Shown: one piece after another, positions 33,461 through 45,231 of the stretch
Position numbering within the stretch: position 1 is the first letter of the stretch
Layout: every line of letters begins with the position of its first letter
Source: Psilocybe azurescens
Lineage: Eukaryota > Basidiomycota > Agaricomycetes > Agaricales > Agrocybaceae
DNA length: 64,000 nucleotides
Assembly: GCA_023853785.1 (NCBI GenBank)
Contig: JAJIRX010000846.1
Location: 62,001 to 126,000, forward strand
Reading direction: 5' to 3'
Notes under the pieces: model-generated
The model's database searches: none
The model's input: the letters and a program-made list of their open reading frames with translations, nothing else
What the model was told of the DNA's origin: nothing
Position numbers and translations under genes: made by a program

Positions 33461-35409
33461 TCACAAAGCCGCTCTCTGCAAACCCGGCTCGACTCCATCT
33501 CTCACCGCCAAATAACCCATCAAGTCACTCGTCAAGAACTCGCTCGGCCACCTTCTCCTCACTTGGGTCTTTAAATATTCGACAGCTACGTTCACATCCG
33601 CCTCCTTCAAGCCAGCGACGATCTTGCCCAGATTGGGCGCAACCTCCTTCACCAGCGCGTCGACAAACTCTGCGGTAATGGGAGCGCCAGTGTCAGAAAC
33701 GCGCGAGCCATAGTGTACCCATTGCCAGAGCTGCACGCGAGTGATCTCGGCTGTTGCAGCGTCCTCCATAAGATAATTGAGTGGGATGCAACCGTTGCCG
33801 CCAACCCATGCGGCAGTGTAGGCGAGGCATGTCTCGACGTTTTCACGCACGCCCTCGGAGGTGATCTTTCCTGGCACAACGGTACTCAGGAGGTCCGCAG
33901 CAGCGACTTTGACTTCAGAGCGTAGGACATAGTACTGTGGAACAACTTGGATTCAGTATATGAGGCCGGCAGAATGCATATTTCCAAGCGTACCTGGTTA
34001 GGACCAAGCATATTCTGGTCAAAGACCTCTCTGGCGATCTTGTTGATTAGAGGATGGGCGATCCATGTGCCATCGTGGCCTGCGGTGACTTCGCGCAACT
34101 TATCAGCACGGACTTTGGCCATGGCTACCTCGTTAGCTTTGGGGTCGTCTTTGATGGGGATTTGAGCAGACATTCCTCCCATAGCAGCGACCTTGCGCCT
34201 GACGAAATAGAATAAGAAAAAGACAGAAAAGGAAAATATAGAAACAAAACATACTTATGACATGTTTGAATGAGAAGGCGTACATATGCGTCCATAAATG
34301 GAACAGTCATAGTGACATCTTTGCGGTCAGGAAGGACCGCGCTCCGATCCGCTCTTCTCTTCTTGATGAAGCTAAAAATGTAGTCCCATCTAAAAATATC
34401 AAATTTAGATGAAGTCATACTTTCAGGCCATGTCAGACTCTTACCGTCCACAGTTCAATCCAGACGAATGATTCCTGAGTTCGAATAGGATCTCTTCCAT
34501 GTGGAATGCGGCGGGGAGGGTTTCGATGAGGACGGTGGCCCGGATAGTGTTGTGCGCCATTCCAATATACGACTGCGAGAACACGAACACGTCGTTCCAG
34601 AGTCTGGCCTCGAGGTAGTGTTCCATTTTAGGCAGGTAAAAGTAGGGACCATATCCTCGCTTGACTAGTTCTTGCGCGTTATGGTAGAAGTACAGGGCGA
34701 AATCGAACAGTGAGCCTGAGATGGGTTGGTTGTCGACGGTAATGCGGGGCTCATCAAGGTGCCATCCTCTGGGGCTATAGATTTACGCACATACGATAAG
34801 CAAAAATAGAAAGATAAACAAGACATGGGTGAGACAAAAACTACAACGGACCGAACGATGAGTACAGCTGGGTTCTCAGAGAGCTTGTACGATTTCCCTC
34901 CCGTCTCGAAATCGATTTGGCGTCTAATAGCGTCGCGGAGATTGATCTGGCCGTTAACCAGGTTGGCAAATGTGGGTGCACTCGAATCTGTTCAACCAGG
35001 AATGCATGTGATCAGATAAGGCTACCCAAACAAAGATGAGAGGCAGCCACAGACACGCACCTTCAAAATCAGCCATAAAGGTCTTCGCCCCGCTGTTGAG
35101 AGCATTGATGACCATTTTTCTGTCTGTTGGGCCCGTGATTTCTACGCGACGGTCCTCCAAACCAGGGGCAGGCGGGGCACAATGCCATGAAGGCTCGGCA
35201 CGGATGTGCTCAGTCTCCTTAGGAAAGTCAAGAGGAACGCCCGAGTCCAATCTGGGCTGGGCATCTTCGCGAGCAACGAGCAACGACTGGCGTGTAGATT
35301 CGAATGTGCGATGGAGAGCAGCGAGGAACTTGAGTGCGCCGTCAGTGAAAAGCTCTGCTTGAGCCTTCGGGGCGACTTTGGAATGGATTTTAACGCCCTG
35401 AACAGTCAT
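33461..35409 (-). CDS. MLS1: Malate synthase (glyoxylate cycle)
   Basis: Condenses glyoxylate and acetyl-CoA to malate during growth on acetate, fatty acids or ethanol, usually in peroxisomes. Six exons were joined without frame problems. The first runs [12 protein letters not shown] to TFMADFEG. Exon 2 has [20 protein letters not shown]. The third starts [20 protein letters not shown] and includes [20 protein letters not shown]. Next is [20 protein letters not shown] and [19 protein letters not shown]. The fifth starts [20 protein letters not shown] and has [10 protein letters not shown]. The sixth holds the C-terminal plug, ending GLQRAAL. Active-site motifs of the A form are present. The last three residues AAL are not the canonical SKL-type peroxisomal signal, so targeting is uncertain. 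The join before RGWH lacks two residues usual there (VRPRGWH), so that donor may be misplaced. Confidence 0.93.
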
Positions 35410-37071
35410 TATTGTATGTGATGATGTGTTTCGTGAGAGTGATACGGTGGTGTGTGTAAGAAAGATATAGTTTGGACGACTGAGGGGTTTTGTATAGAGA
35501 CTGAATCAAGCCGGCTCCCCGTGATATCCGCCTGCGCCGTGTCCCGAACGGATCGACGTCACATTCCGGGGGAAGCGTATATAACACATGATACTCCAGT
35601 CCTGCTCCGTGACGCCGTCCACTCCGTCGCGACACCCATATCCCTTCGGCACTCTTCTAAATCGTTTATCGTGCTCTCTGTTCACCAACTTCCCCCGCTT
35701 AGATCATAGCACCGAGTGCCGGTTCCGGTCTCTTTCCGGACGGAGGCAATACAGGCATGCCGCTCAAAAGTTGCACTCGATTATCGAATAAATGTTGGCT
35801 CGGTGAACACGTTATGTAACGTCAAACATGTTTATTTTAAAAAAGTCGACTCGGTGGACACAAATTGACACGGTTCTTGGCGCAGGATCGGAGTTCCGGA
35901 CTCCTGCGCTAACAATGGAAAGTATAGTGTACACGATACATGACAGTCTAGGAAGGTACTCATTTATATCATATACTGCTCATATTAATAAAGACCCACT
36001 GAACATGCGCTAAGGTTATACAGATACTCCAATAATTCCCAAAAGCCTTGTTTCCTCTATGCCCGTCGATAACTGGCCCAGTCTATATCCCCCGGGTTCT
36101 AGGCTCGCTAAGTCTCACTTTGAATCACTTCGCCAAATAGATATGGATGCCCACTTGAATTATCCCTGGAGGGTCCTTGCCCGCAAATGAATGCTTGATC
36201 GGGCAGTAATTTCCTAATCGAGAACTGTCTCTGTCTCACATTCCATTGACATTCTAAGTCTGTTGGAAAAGAGCGGTTCTACCGCTGAAAACGGATCAAT
36301 TACCCACAGGAATATCCAAACCTCCTCGGTGGCTTATCAAGAGAAAGGTATGTATTCGCTGTTGTATGCCCACTAAGCAATAGAGTACTGGACTCTTTTT
36401 ACCAGTATCTAAATAGTATCGGAACGCTGTTTGTATTCGAGAGTTGACCCAAAATAATGTCGCCACAGTGTTTTAAATAACTGTTGAAGTGGAAATATTA
36501 TCATTAAGTTGTCGAATCAGCAATGGGCCCTCAAGAAATTCCGTAGTCTTACATCCAGAGCAACTAACGACAAACTAAAGAGAACATTTTCGTAATATAT
36601 TTAACATCTATGATACTAGTAATAACCTAGGAATCGTGTCTTAACATGGAGCTCTGCTAAAGCCCAGAGCTCAATCGTCGTTTCAGAGTTTAAAACAGGG
36701 AGTATGTTATGAGCCGTTATTCACTACGTGCCTGATGGAAACGTATTGTACGATACACACGAATGACTATATGTGTGTAGTACGTCGTGTATTTTTCCCC
36801 GTCATTTTCAAAGAGAATTGATCAGTGATCGGAGCTGCCCAATTGCAGTACTTCTCCGGACAAAAATTGACAGTATAACAGACAAATTAGGGTATTTTTC
36901 ACACATAATACAATTCGAATCAGCGGCAGTGATTAGTCAGGGACCAGAGTTAATTTCGTTTGACGTCGATTTCATCATTAGTTTCCCTGCTGTGTTCTCC
37001 GAAGATATTTACTTGTCTACGTTTAGTTCTATTTAAGTTTACGAGGTAAGATCTATTATGCTTAACTTTGC
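35410..37071. other. Intergenic, malate synthase promoter side
   Basis: About 1.7 kb. It includes the malate synthase upstream region with a TATATA-like sequence near 35578-35584. The rest, 35.8-37.0 kb, is AT-rich without a coding pattern. Confidence 0.5.
35578..35584 (-). promoter_or_regulatory. Possible TATA element for malate synthase
   Basis: A TATATA motif on the gene strand about 170 bases upstream of the start codon at 35409. The position is plausible if the 5' UTR is about 100-140 nt, but no transcript evidence exists here. Confidence 0.25.
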
Positions 37072-38737
37072 ATGCTCACGATGCTGACTGCCATGGATGC
37101 GTCTCAACTATCCGAAAGATCTATCATTCTTCAACCGAACTACAAAATGCACCAAAATGAATTTTCGAATCCTCCAACTCGCGATAGATGTCCATACAAC
37201 TGCCTTACTCCACACAGCTATGTCGCCACGGATTGCCCCCTTGAATTGTGCAGTATTTGTACCAACATCGCGAATCTCGATACAGAGATATACGGTGTTC
37301 ACGATCAGCTCGGCGAGCTTCTGCAGAAACGTCGGGAAATGGAAAGAAAGGTCAACGTTTGTCACGACATATTCATCCACCGCTTCCCAGTCGAAATCAT
37401 GATCATTATATTCCACTTCTTCGACGTATCTAATGAACGTGGGCTCATGACATCTCCCCCTTATTCTTGGAGCTGTTTGCGAGAGGTGGAGAGATATCAC
37501 GCTTAGCACTCCGTGGATGTGGGACACTGCCGTCATCCACCCTCTGAGAGATTCAGCCCAGCTTCATGTAGTGAAGGAGTGGTTACGCCGTTCGCAATCA
37601 GCTCCTCTGACTTTGACAGTCCAGTATAAATATGCAGTTTCGACCACCTGCCCCCATTCGAGGATCTTATTGGCGTTCTCAGATCACATTCTTCTCGCTG
37701 GAAGGCCCTCAAACTCCTCGTCCCGTCCTCGATGATCCACGGCCTACTCCACAATCTTGAAGATGTACCGAACATTGTTCGCCTTCGAATGGATATCCCA
37801 CACGAAGACAAAATGGAGAACATCTTCATGCGCGAGCCTCTTCGCCCGAAGACATTCCACGCTAAAAGAACTTCAATTCAGCAAGGGATCTTGAAGTGGG
37901 ATAATCTGACGCGCCTCGACGTGGCTGCCATCAAGTTGGACGAGCTGATCCATATAATCCGCCACGGGATACATTTAACGGAATGTACGGCTACTTACAT
38001 CGCGAGGTATGGCGGTACCTTTTACTTCCGACTGCGCCGTTTATCCACAAATCACTAAAATACATCAAAACCACCTCCTCACACATCACCTCAAACTTCT
38101 TGCAATATCTAACCCTCCCATTTCTGAGAAATCTTCACTATGATTTTATCTCAGAGAACGATTGGACGGCGATTCCAACGCTTAACGCCTTTCTCGATCG
38201 TTCTGACCCCCTCTTCACAAATTCGCATTCACATTTAATGTAGACCCCCAGCACAACCAGCACGGTGATTGGGCACCCTTGAGGTCCCTTCCTAGGATTA
38301 CACATCTGGCGCTTGATATCGAGCATCACTATCGATCTGATATGACCACAGCGCTGTTCTATAGACTCAATGATAGCCCCGACATGTATCTTCCACATCT
38401 TCGTGAACTGAAGCTCACTACACCTAACATGACACACGAGGGTTGGTACCAGTTTGACAAATTCTTTGCGGGAAAGGATAGCCCAAACGACCCTAATGAT
38501 CCCGGAGGCGGTATACACACTCCACTCACAGATGCTTCTCTACCAGCTCTACCTAGTATTGCTCAAAGGCATACGAGACCGCTGGAATCAGTCATTATCC
38601 ATCTGAAGGAATGCTTTGACGATAATGTGGCAGAAATGATGGACGCTTATGTCCCTCATCTTCTGAAAGCTGAGAAGTCCGGGGTATATCTCGAGCTGAT
38701 GGATTTTTTGGGTTTTGACATGCTTCACAGGGCATGA
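37072..38737 (+). CDS. F-box protein, tandem array copy A (frame broken several times)
   Basis: First member of a four-copy direct array. The N-terminus is Cys-rich (RCPYNC, DCPLELCSIC). A heptad-like helix follows (IYGVHDQLGELLQKRREMER), then the F-box FIHRFPVEIMIIIFHFF and, in the next frame, ILGAVCERWRDITLSTPWMW. The body continues HVVKEWLRRSQSAPLTLTV, LIGVLRSHSSRWKALKLLVP, ILKWDNLTRLDVAAIKLDEL and SNFLQYLTLPFLRNLHYDF. It ends at TGA 38737. The frame slips at about 37456-37460 (C5), 37651-37655 (C5), 38021-38029 (T runs) and 38217-38222 (A run). Every slip is one base in or beside a homopolymer, and I saw no independent nonsense mutation. So the gene may be intact in the organism. Confidence 0.65.
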
Positions 38738-39250
38738 AGTCTTGAGGGCTGATCGTGCTCAGCGCTCATGATCGTGTATGGTTGATTACATCCGAGTTTA
38801 TAGCGTCATTATAATGTATATGTGCACTGTCTTCGGAATTAAAATATATTCATTTAATCTAACTTTAGGCCACAGATACTTGAGATATTAGAAAGCAGTA
38901 TTCAGTTTTCGCTCCATTTATGTCTGTCGCGCGACATGACGCGTCCAAGTCGCGTCAGGAAGTCACGATGTGTCACTGAGGCAGCACTGACGCCTCGGGG
39001 AGTCGGAGCGCCTGGCACGGTTTGTCTCGTCGTTCCATCGTCGTTCGTGACGTCTTACCATTCATTTGAACCTAATAGCTCAAGATCAGCGATTAGAGGT
39101 GTCTAGAGAGTAACTGGAAATTCATACAGTAGGTTACTCATTCTATGTTTACGCCTCATGCTTATCAGAGTCTACTATATAGTATAGAGATGAATCGTCA
39201 TGCCGGTGTTCATGTACAAAGAGGACGTAGATATGAGGTACACTCACCTC
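38738..39250. other. Spacer between array copies A and B
   Basis: About 510 bases, with a GC-richer patch (GACGCGTCCAAGTCGCGTCA-like) at 38930-39020. No gene. Confidence 0.4.
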
Positions 39251-40290
39251 ACTGTGACAAATGTGGGCAGACAAATTGCTTTGTGTTTATTACCTTGGGA
39301 ATACCCAGCCTTTGGACGATGGCGTCATTGACCTATGGAAGGATTCTGCCCGACTTGATCTAGTGAGTGAAGGAGTGGTTACATCTATCCGGTGCTTTGC
39401 CTCTCTATCTATTACTTTCAAAAGCCTCAGCACGACATTGGGCAAGAAGGATAAGCTGGCATGTCTAAAACCTCTTTTAAAAGTCCTCAGGTCACATTCT
39501 GCACGGTGGAGAGACCTGATCTTTGATGTGCCATTGTACGCACTCCATGCTCCATTCGAAGGACTCGAAAATATCCCTGAAGCGGACACCCTCGAAATCG
39601 ATCTCATGGCTCGCTATCCAATCCCGATGGAGGAAGTTTCTTTACGCAATCAACTTCGCCCCAGAGACTTCTTTGCCAGAAACTATTCTTCGGCGAAGAT
39701 GTTCTCTCAATGGGACAGCTTAACACATCTCAGCGTATACTTCATCGGCGTTGACGAGCTGGTTTGTGTTATTTGCTACAGCACCAAGCTCACTAATTGC
39801 AATGTGGACCTTGTTATAGAGGATACAGGCAACTAATCGCTACCCATCACGCCCATCTCTAGCGAATCTCTGCGACGCTTAGACACCAAATCTTGTTTGG
39901 ATTCGATGAATTTCCTGCGTTACATGACGACATTCTATATACTCTCTCGCACCACTTGAGGAGGCCACTGCTATTCTTGTCGCCTTTTGGATCGCTCTGC
40001 AGCACCGTTGAGAATTTTTAGCCTCCAATATCATATGGATTTTTACCACGAGCCCTGGGCCCAGAGACTCCCAGCCGTTACTCGCCTGGAGCTACATATC
40101 GATGATTCAGAGGATGCGATCAACCTGACAGAGTCGTTTTTGAAGCACTCTCCATCCACGAATCGGATGAAGTGATCCTCCCAACTCTCCAACTTTAAGA
40201 AGTCAATCTCTTTCCATGTCAACAGCGTCTTGGGAATATCTGGCCGATATTTTTCGTATCCAGAGGAGCAAAACACACAAGATGAGTCGG
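39250..40290 (+). pseudogene. F-box family pseudogene, array copy B (F-box deleted)
   Basis: The N-terminal Cys motif is kept (HCDKCGQTNC, compare CDKCRCTNC in copy D). It then runs directly into the post-F-box part (SLW, VKEWLHLSGALPLYLLL), so the coiled coil and F-box have been lost by internal deletion. The body has VLRSHSARWRDLIFDVP, MFSQWDSLTHLSVYFIGVDE, and, after more shifts and a stop, SLRRLDTKSCLDSMNFLRYM and LPAVTRLELHIDDSEDAINL. Several stops and shifts plus the deletion argue for a true pseudogene. Confidence 0.65.
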
Positions 40291-40369
40291 ATTCTTCCGT
40301 AATAGCATAGCACCCTCAACACCCAACTGATTCTCCAGAAGGCAGGCATCCCAACCCTTTAGGAAGCCA

Positions 40370-41900
40370 GTCCACTCGACCTTTTGCCTGTGGAAATCGT
40401 GTCCATGATATTCATTTTTATGCGATCACGGGTTTAATTCGCTACAATTCACATATTTCCAAGGAGGCGGTGATGATACGACCTCCCCTCCTTCTTGGAA
40501 GCGTCTACAAATGCTAGCGGGGATTACTATTACAACACCCGCATGAGACCTGAGAAGAGAAAAAATAGGTCCCAGGGCTCGGGAGATATATGGATCTTTC
40601 TATCCCGTCGCAACAAATTCATACCTTGCTCTGCTCCCTCAGAGTAGCTCCTCAGGTACAGCAGCTTCAAATCATCACACCGAAAGATAAGGATGAATGG
40701 CGTTCACAGCCAATTTACATGACCCAGCCATTTCGTCCGAGAGATCCGCTGGTAACGAACTGTTTTCCAGTTGATACTTTCGTGCGGTGGGATAACCTAA
40801 TCGCTGTCGATGTGGCTTCAATCACGCTCGACGCTTTGGTACATCTCGCGACCCACGGAGTTAGAACCAAGAATCTTACGGCGGTTTTTATCAGAGATGT
40901 TGGGAATGACTATCCACTACCAAGATGGTCTTACAACGTCTGTGGGAAAATGACCTTCTACGCCGATCGCCAACGGTGCTATAAAGGCGTTATCAACCGA
41001 AACCCTATCCAGCAGAGATCAATTTTCTTCGATATATAAATTTTCCATCTCTGCACACCTTAACTTATAGTTTCTGTATAGAAAAGTTGGGACTGAGACA
41101 GGGGCACACGACGTTCTTGTCACCTCTCTGTCTTTCTGCTTCACCTCCGGCGTCATTCATGCTTCAATATCGTGCACAGCGCGATCACGCTTTCGTGCCT
41201 GAATGGACGAGCCAATGGATCAGTCTTCTGGAGATGACTGACTTGGAGCGCACCAATACTACAGGCCAGGAGGCTGAGAACGAGGACCTGGAGCAAGACC
41301 GGCAAATGATTGATTTTATTGACGCATTCCTTCGAGGACTTACATTCGATCTCGAGACAACTGTTCTTCCAAATCTGAGATCCTTAATAATAAATACAAA
41401 CCTCTTGATGCCAGATTCATGATCGCTCTTTACCAACATCTTTTCGCCGAGCCAAAGCTTAGGACCCGTTCTTGTAGATGCCATCCATCTCAACACTTTG
41501 ACTCTGGATCAAAATGCAAATCCCGTTCCTCTTAACTCTGTTAATGAGCCGAAGAGACCCTTGGCGATTGTCCTAGTCAAAATGAGGGTCAGAGACTCTC
41601 CAGAGTATATGGAAGGGAGTGTTTTTTTGCAATTTGTAAACATTCATAGGAGTGGAGTGGGCCTTGCAGTGGTGAATTCAGAATGATTCGATTTAATGGA
41701 ATTCATGTACGGGCACTATGATTACGAGGATGTGTTTGATCCCTACACCAACTCATCTGAATCATCCAAAGACTTTGAAGATGACGATGACTCCAACGGT
41801 TCTGTGGACGGCGAAACTGACCGGGTAGAGAATGGCGAAGGGTCCAATCGGACTCAGATTGATTAAGGTCGAAAGTCTGAAGGCGGCAGCAGGAGAATTT
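40370..41900 (+). pseudogene. F-box family pseudogene, array copy C
   Basis: Clearly a degraded sister of copy D. Recognisable parts, in order, are LPVEIVSMIFIF at about 40382 (identical to copy D), then a stop-broken F-box second half (PPLLLGSVYK, ITITTP). Next is the long open segment DLSIPSQQIHTLLCSLRVAP through TFVRWDNLIAVDVASITLDA and THGVRTKNLTAVFIRDVGND (40590-41039). Later comes EWTSQWISLLEMTDLERTNT (41200 onward), then LNTLTLDQNANPVPLNSVNE and an acidic tail near 41750-41850. The N-terminal Cys region is missing. Multiple stops and shifts. Confidence 0.65.
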
Positions 41901-42416
41901 CATATCGTGCTTAAATCAAGAATAAATTGTTGATGATTAGGCGGATCTAAATACATTGCGAACTCGCAACTTGTGCTGAACCAATACTGGCGACAGATGG
42001 TTTTCCTTCTATTTCAACGTTTCATTCGATAGGACGAATGTCGTGGATGTATCGATGGCTAAACCCATCGTTCTAGCACTTCTAAAAGAATATATGCGCT
42101 TGGAAATGACAATAATGTATCCGGGATCCGAGTAGATTCACTCGTGTGAGTTTTACCATTGTTTTGCATATCCAAAGGGCTGGAGCCGTGGCCACTTAAA
42201 AAGGCCACTCAGGCTTCCATGGTCTAGTTGGCACACTTCCTTTTAACTATCATCATCCTATCGCACCTGCACACAAAAAAGAAAAAGGCATTTTAAAAAA
42301 TCTCTAGGCTTGAGCGCTTAAGATTGAAGAAGCTGCCGTTAATTGCGGTACAATTTTGGTTTTATTTTATAAAATCCCATCATTGACATACGAGTTGACA
42401 GTCGATTAACTCCAGT
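41901..42416. other. Spacer between array copies C and D
   Basis: About 515 bases, presumably holding the promoter of copy D. It includes a short hairpin-capable motif (GTGGCC...GGCCAC) near 42190-42210. Confidence 0.4.
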
Positions 42417-44205
42417 ATGTCAGACCTCCAGCAACTTAACCGTCCTAGGATATTGCAACCTGCGCCTTGTGACAAATGCCGGTGTACGAATTGTCAATAC
42501 ATGCATGACTACGCTGGAGCAGACTGCCACCTTCAGGGGACTTGCGACACGTGCCCACGCCTCGTCAAGATTGACGGGGCGATAGAAAAGTGCAGAATAT
42601 GCTCATCCATCTCATTAAAATTCGACTGGAGATCAAACAAAGGTCAATTCCCGCCACGATCGCTTGATCGGCCGCCTGCCTGTGGAAATTGTGTCTATGA
42701 TATTCATTTTCTATACGAAAATAGGCCAGCCACTTTATTACACCGTGATACCACACATCTCCTACCGGAGAACTGTGATGATACAACCTGCCCTTCTTCT
42801 TGGGAGCGTCTGCAAACGCTGGCGGGATATTACCATTACAACACCCCAGCTCTGGACGGAAGTCTTCATCGACTTTTCCAGACACGTTCGCCATTTTAAT
42901 GTGATAAAGGAATGGCTACGTCGCTCAGGTGGTTTACCCCTATATATGATATTCAGAAACCGCAATTCGGAACCGGTTCCTTCAACCTTGGGACCTATTT
43001 TTTCTCTTCTCAGGTCTCATGCGGCTCGCTGGAGATATGTGGATCTTTCTATCCCGTCTCAACTATTTCATGGCCTGCTCTCCTCCCTTGAAATGGTTCC
43101 TCACGTAGAGCAGCTTCGAATCGTCCCACCGAAAGATAACGACGGGAATTCCCAGACAATTTCCATGACTGAGCCATTTCGTCCGATAGGTCTGCATGTA
43201 AAGAACTATTTCCCAGCTGATACTTTCGTGCGGTGGGATAACCTGACCGTTGCCGATATGGCTTCAATCAAGGTCGATGCTCTGGTACATCTCATTACCC
43301 ACGGAATCAGAATCGAGAATCTTAGAACGATGGGTATCATAGAGGATGGGGATGAATATCCACTACCGTCCACGCCGATCGCCAACGTTTCTATAAAGGC
43401 GTTAACAGCCGAAGCTTGTCCAGCAGAGAGGAATTTTCTTCGATATATAACCCTTCCATCTCTACGACACTTAACCTATACTTTTTGTATTGAAGATCTG
43501 GAACACAGACAGGGGGCACACGATGTTCTTGTCACCTTTCTCCGTCTTTCTGCTCCAGTATTGGCACTCTTCTTCTTTCGATATCGTGTACAGCACGATT
43601 ATGATTCGATGCCTGGATGGAGGGACCAATGGAACAGCCTTCCGGAGATTACTAGATTGGAGCTCGACAGCGCGGGCCAGAACGATGACTCGGACTCAGA
43701 ACAGGAAGAAGAACTGATCGATTTCATTGACGAATTCTTTCGAGAACTTGCATACGATCTTGAGGCAATAGTCCTTCCAAACCTCCAATCCTTGACAATA
43801 AACATCGATTGGTTGCCGATACCGTCATGGTCCCTCTTTGCAAACATTTTTCCACCGAGCCAAAGCTCAGGTTCTGCTATTGCTGATGCCATCGACGTCA
43901 GCGCTTTGAGTCTGGAGGAAAGTGCAAATCCCCTCCCTCTAAACACTGTCAACGAGCTGAAGAGGCCCTTGACGACAGTCGTGGTCAAAATGAAGCTCGT
44001 GGAAAATATGGAAGAAAGCGTTTTTTTGCGTTTTGTAGACATTCAAAGGAGTGGACTGAAGCTTACAGTAACCAACCTAGAAGGATGCGATATGCTGGCA
44101 CGAATGGCTGAGTCCTATGATTTTGCAAACGTGTCTGACCCTTACGCCGAATCTGAATCGTCCGAGGACGTTGAAGATTACAATCTTGTAGTTGTACAAC
44201 TTTGA
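42417..44205 (+). CDS. F-box protein with Cys-rich N-terminus, array copy D (two frame breaks)
   Basis: Best preserved member of the array and a predicted SCF adaptor. It begins MSDLQQLNRPRILQPAPCDK with Cys pairs CDKCRCTNC and CDTC that could bind zinc. A helical stretch KVQNMLIHLIKIRLEIK precedes the F-box GRLPVEIVSMIFIFYTK and LLLGSVCKRWRDITITTPQL. A 513-codon ORF then runs uninterrupted to TGA 44205, with LRR-like pieces such as FVRWDNLTVADMASIKVDAL and LRYITLPSLRHLTYTF and an acidic C-terminus (SESSEDVEDY). Two one-base slips separate the N-terminal ORF from the main one: the A4 run at 42586-42589 and the A3 run at 42635-42637. Adding one A to each restores a continuous helix between the Cys region and the F-box. 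Confidence 0.8.
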
Positions 44206-45231
44206 ATTTCGAGAATGACCTTTTGTAGTGAGATGGGGTGGAATTTGATAGTTGTTGTTGTGTGAACCTGACTACCTGTTAACCAATTTTTGGAGTGTTG
44301 CTGGACGGGGAATAAACGAAGGTCTTCAGAGAATGGATTAGATCAATCTCGAAGAAGGCATACATTCACATCGACGTGACCATCTCAAGTGAATCAAAAG
44401 AACAATTCAGATAACGGATTCCTTACTAACGGAAGACACAGGAGCGAGTTTTGGGACATGGTAGAATGCATGTGTCATAAAATATGCGAGGAAGACATGG
44501 TGTTGTGGTTGATTGCTCGTGCTCGCGTTGATGATCCCTTCTCTCTCTCTCCCCCTCGAATCCACCCTCCCCTCTCTAAGTCGAATACAAAGCCAACATC
44601 TGAAAGACGGATTCTCTAGATGTTGAGCTTGGTCCTCCTCCAGTGACGACGCTTAGCGTTGTACTATTATCGCACATCCAGTCGTCAGTCCAGTGGTTTA
44701 TATTGAGATTCATGATTACGCACTTGGATCTTTGTGTCCGTCTTCAGGCGGAACCACTGGGGAATAGGCCTATGGGAAACTCAGTCAGCACTGATTTCTC
44801 AATTTCAGCGCACAACAGATACACACCTGTTTTGCCTTCCAGCCTTGGCGAGGATTCTTTTGTGCGGAAAGTCTTTTGGGAAGGCTATATATTCGAGCAT
44901 AGATCCGTCAGAGATTTGTTCGCTCGCAAATAATGATGTTGCTCACCATTGATGACGACGGCGACGGACTAGGGGACGTTACGGTGGATGTTTGTGTCCT
45001 GCTTGAAAATAAGGTTAAGCCGATGGCGTAAGCTGTATAGTTGTTGTTGTTGATTTCTAATGAGCCGATACACAGCCGAAAGCCCAGTTTTAGATTCCGT
45101 CGGAGTCTGGTGATGCAGGTCACGTATTGTCTAGACTCGTAATCGACACGTCGGCATCCTAAACGGGTAACCACACCGATGCGCTGTTCAATCCAGGAAA
45201 CTCTTACCCTCTTTCACTTTACCCCACAACC
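44206..45231. other. Intergenic, no gene recognised
   Basis: About 1 kb between F-box copy D and the FKBP gene. It includes a CTCTCTCT tract near 44540-44575 and a short GTT repeat near 45039. The last 150 bases should be the FKBP promoter. Confidence 0.5.

Noticed and set aside
42215..42250. tRNA-like start (TCCATGGTCTAGTTGGCA) near 42219
   Set aside because: Only the D-arm-like part resembles a tRNA; no anticodon stem, T-arm or acceptor pairing follows.
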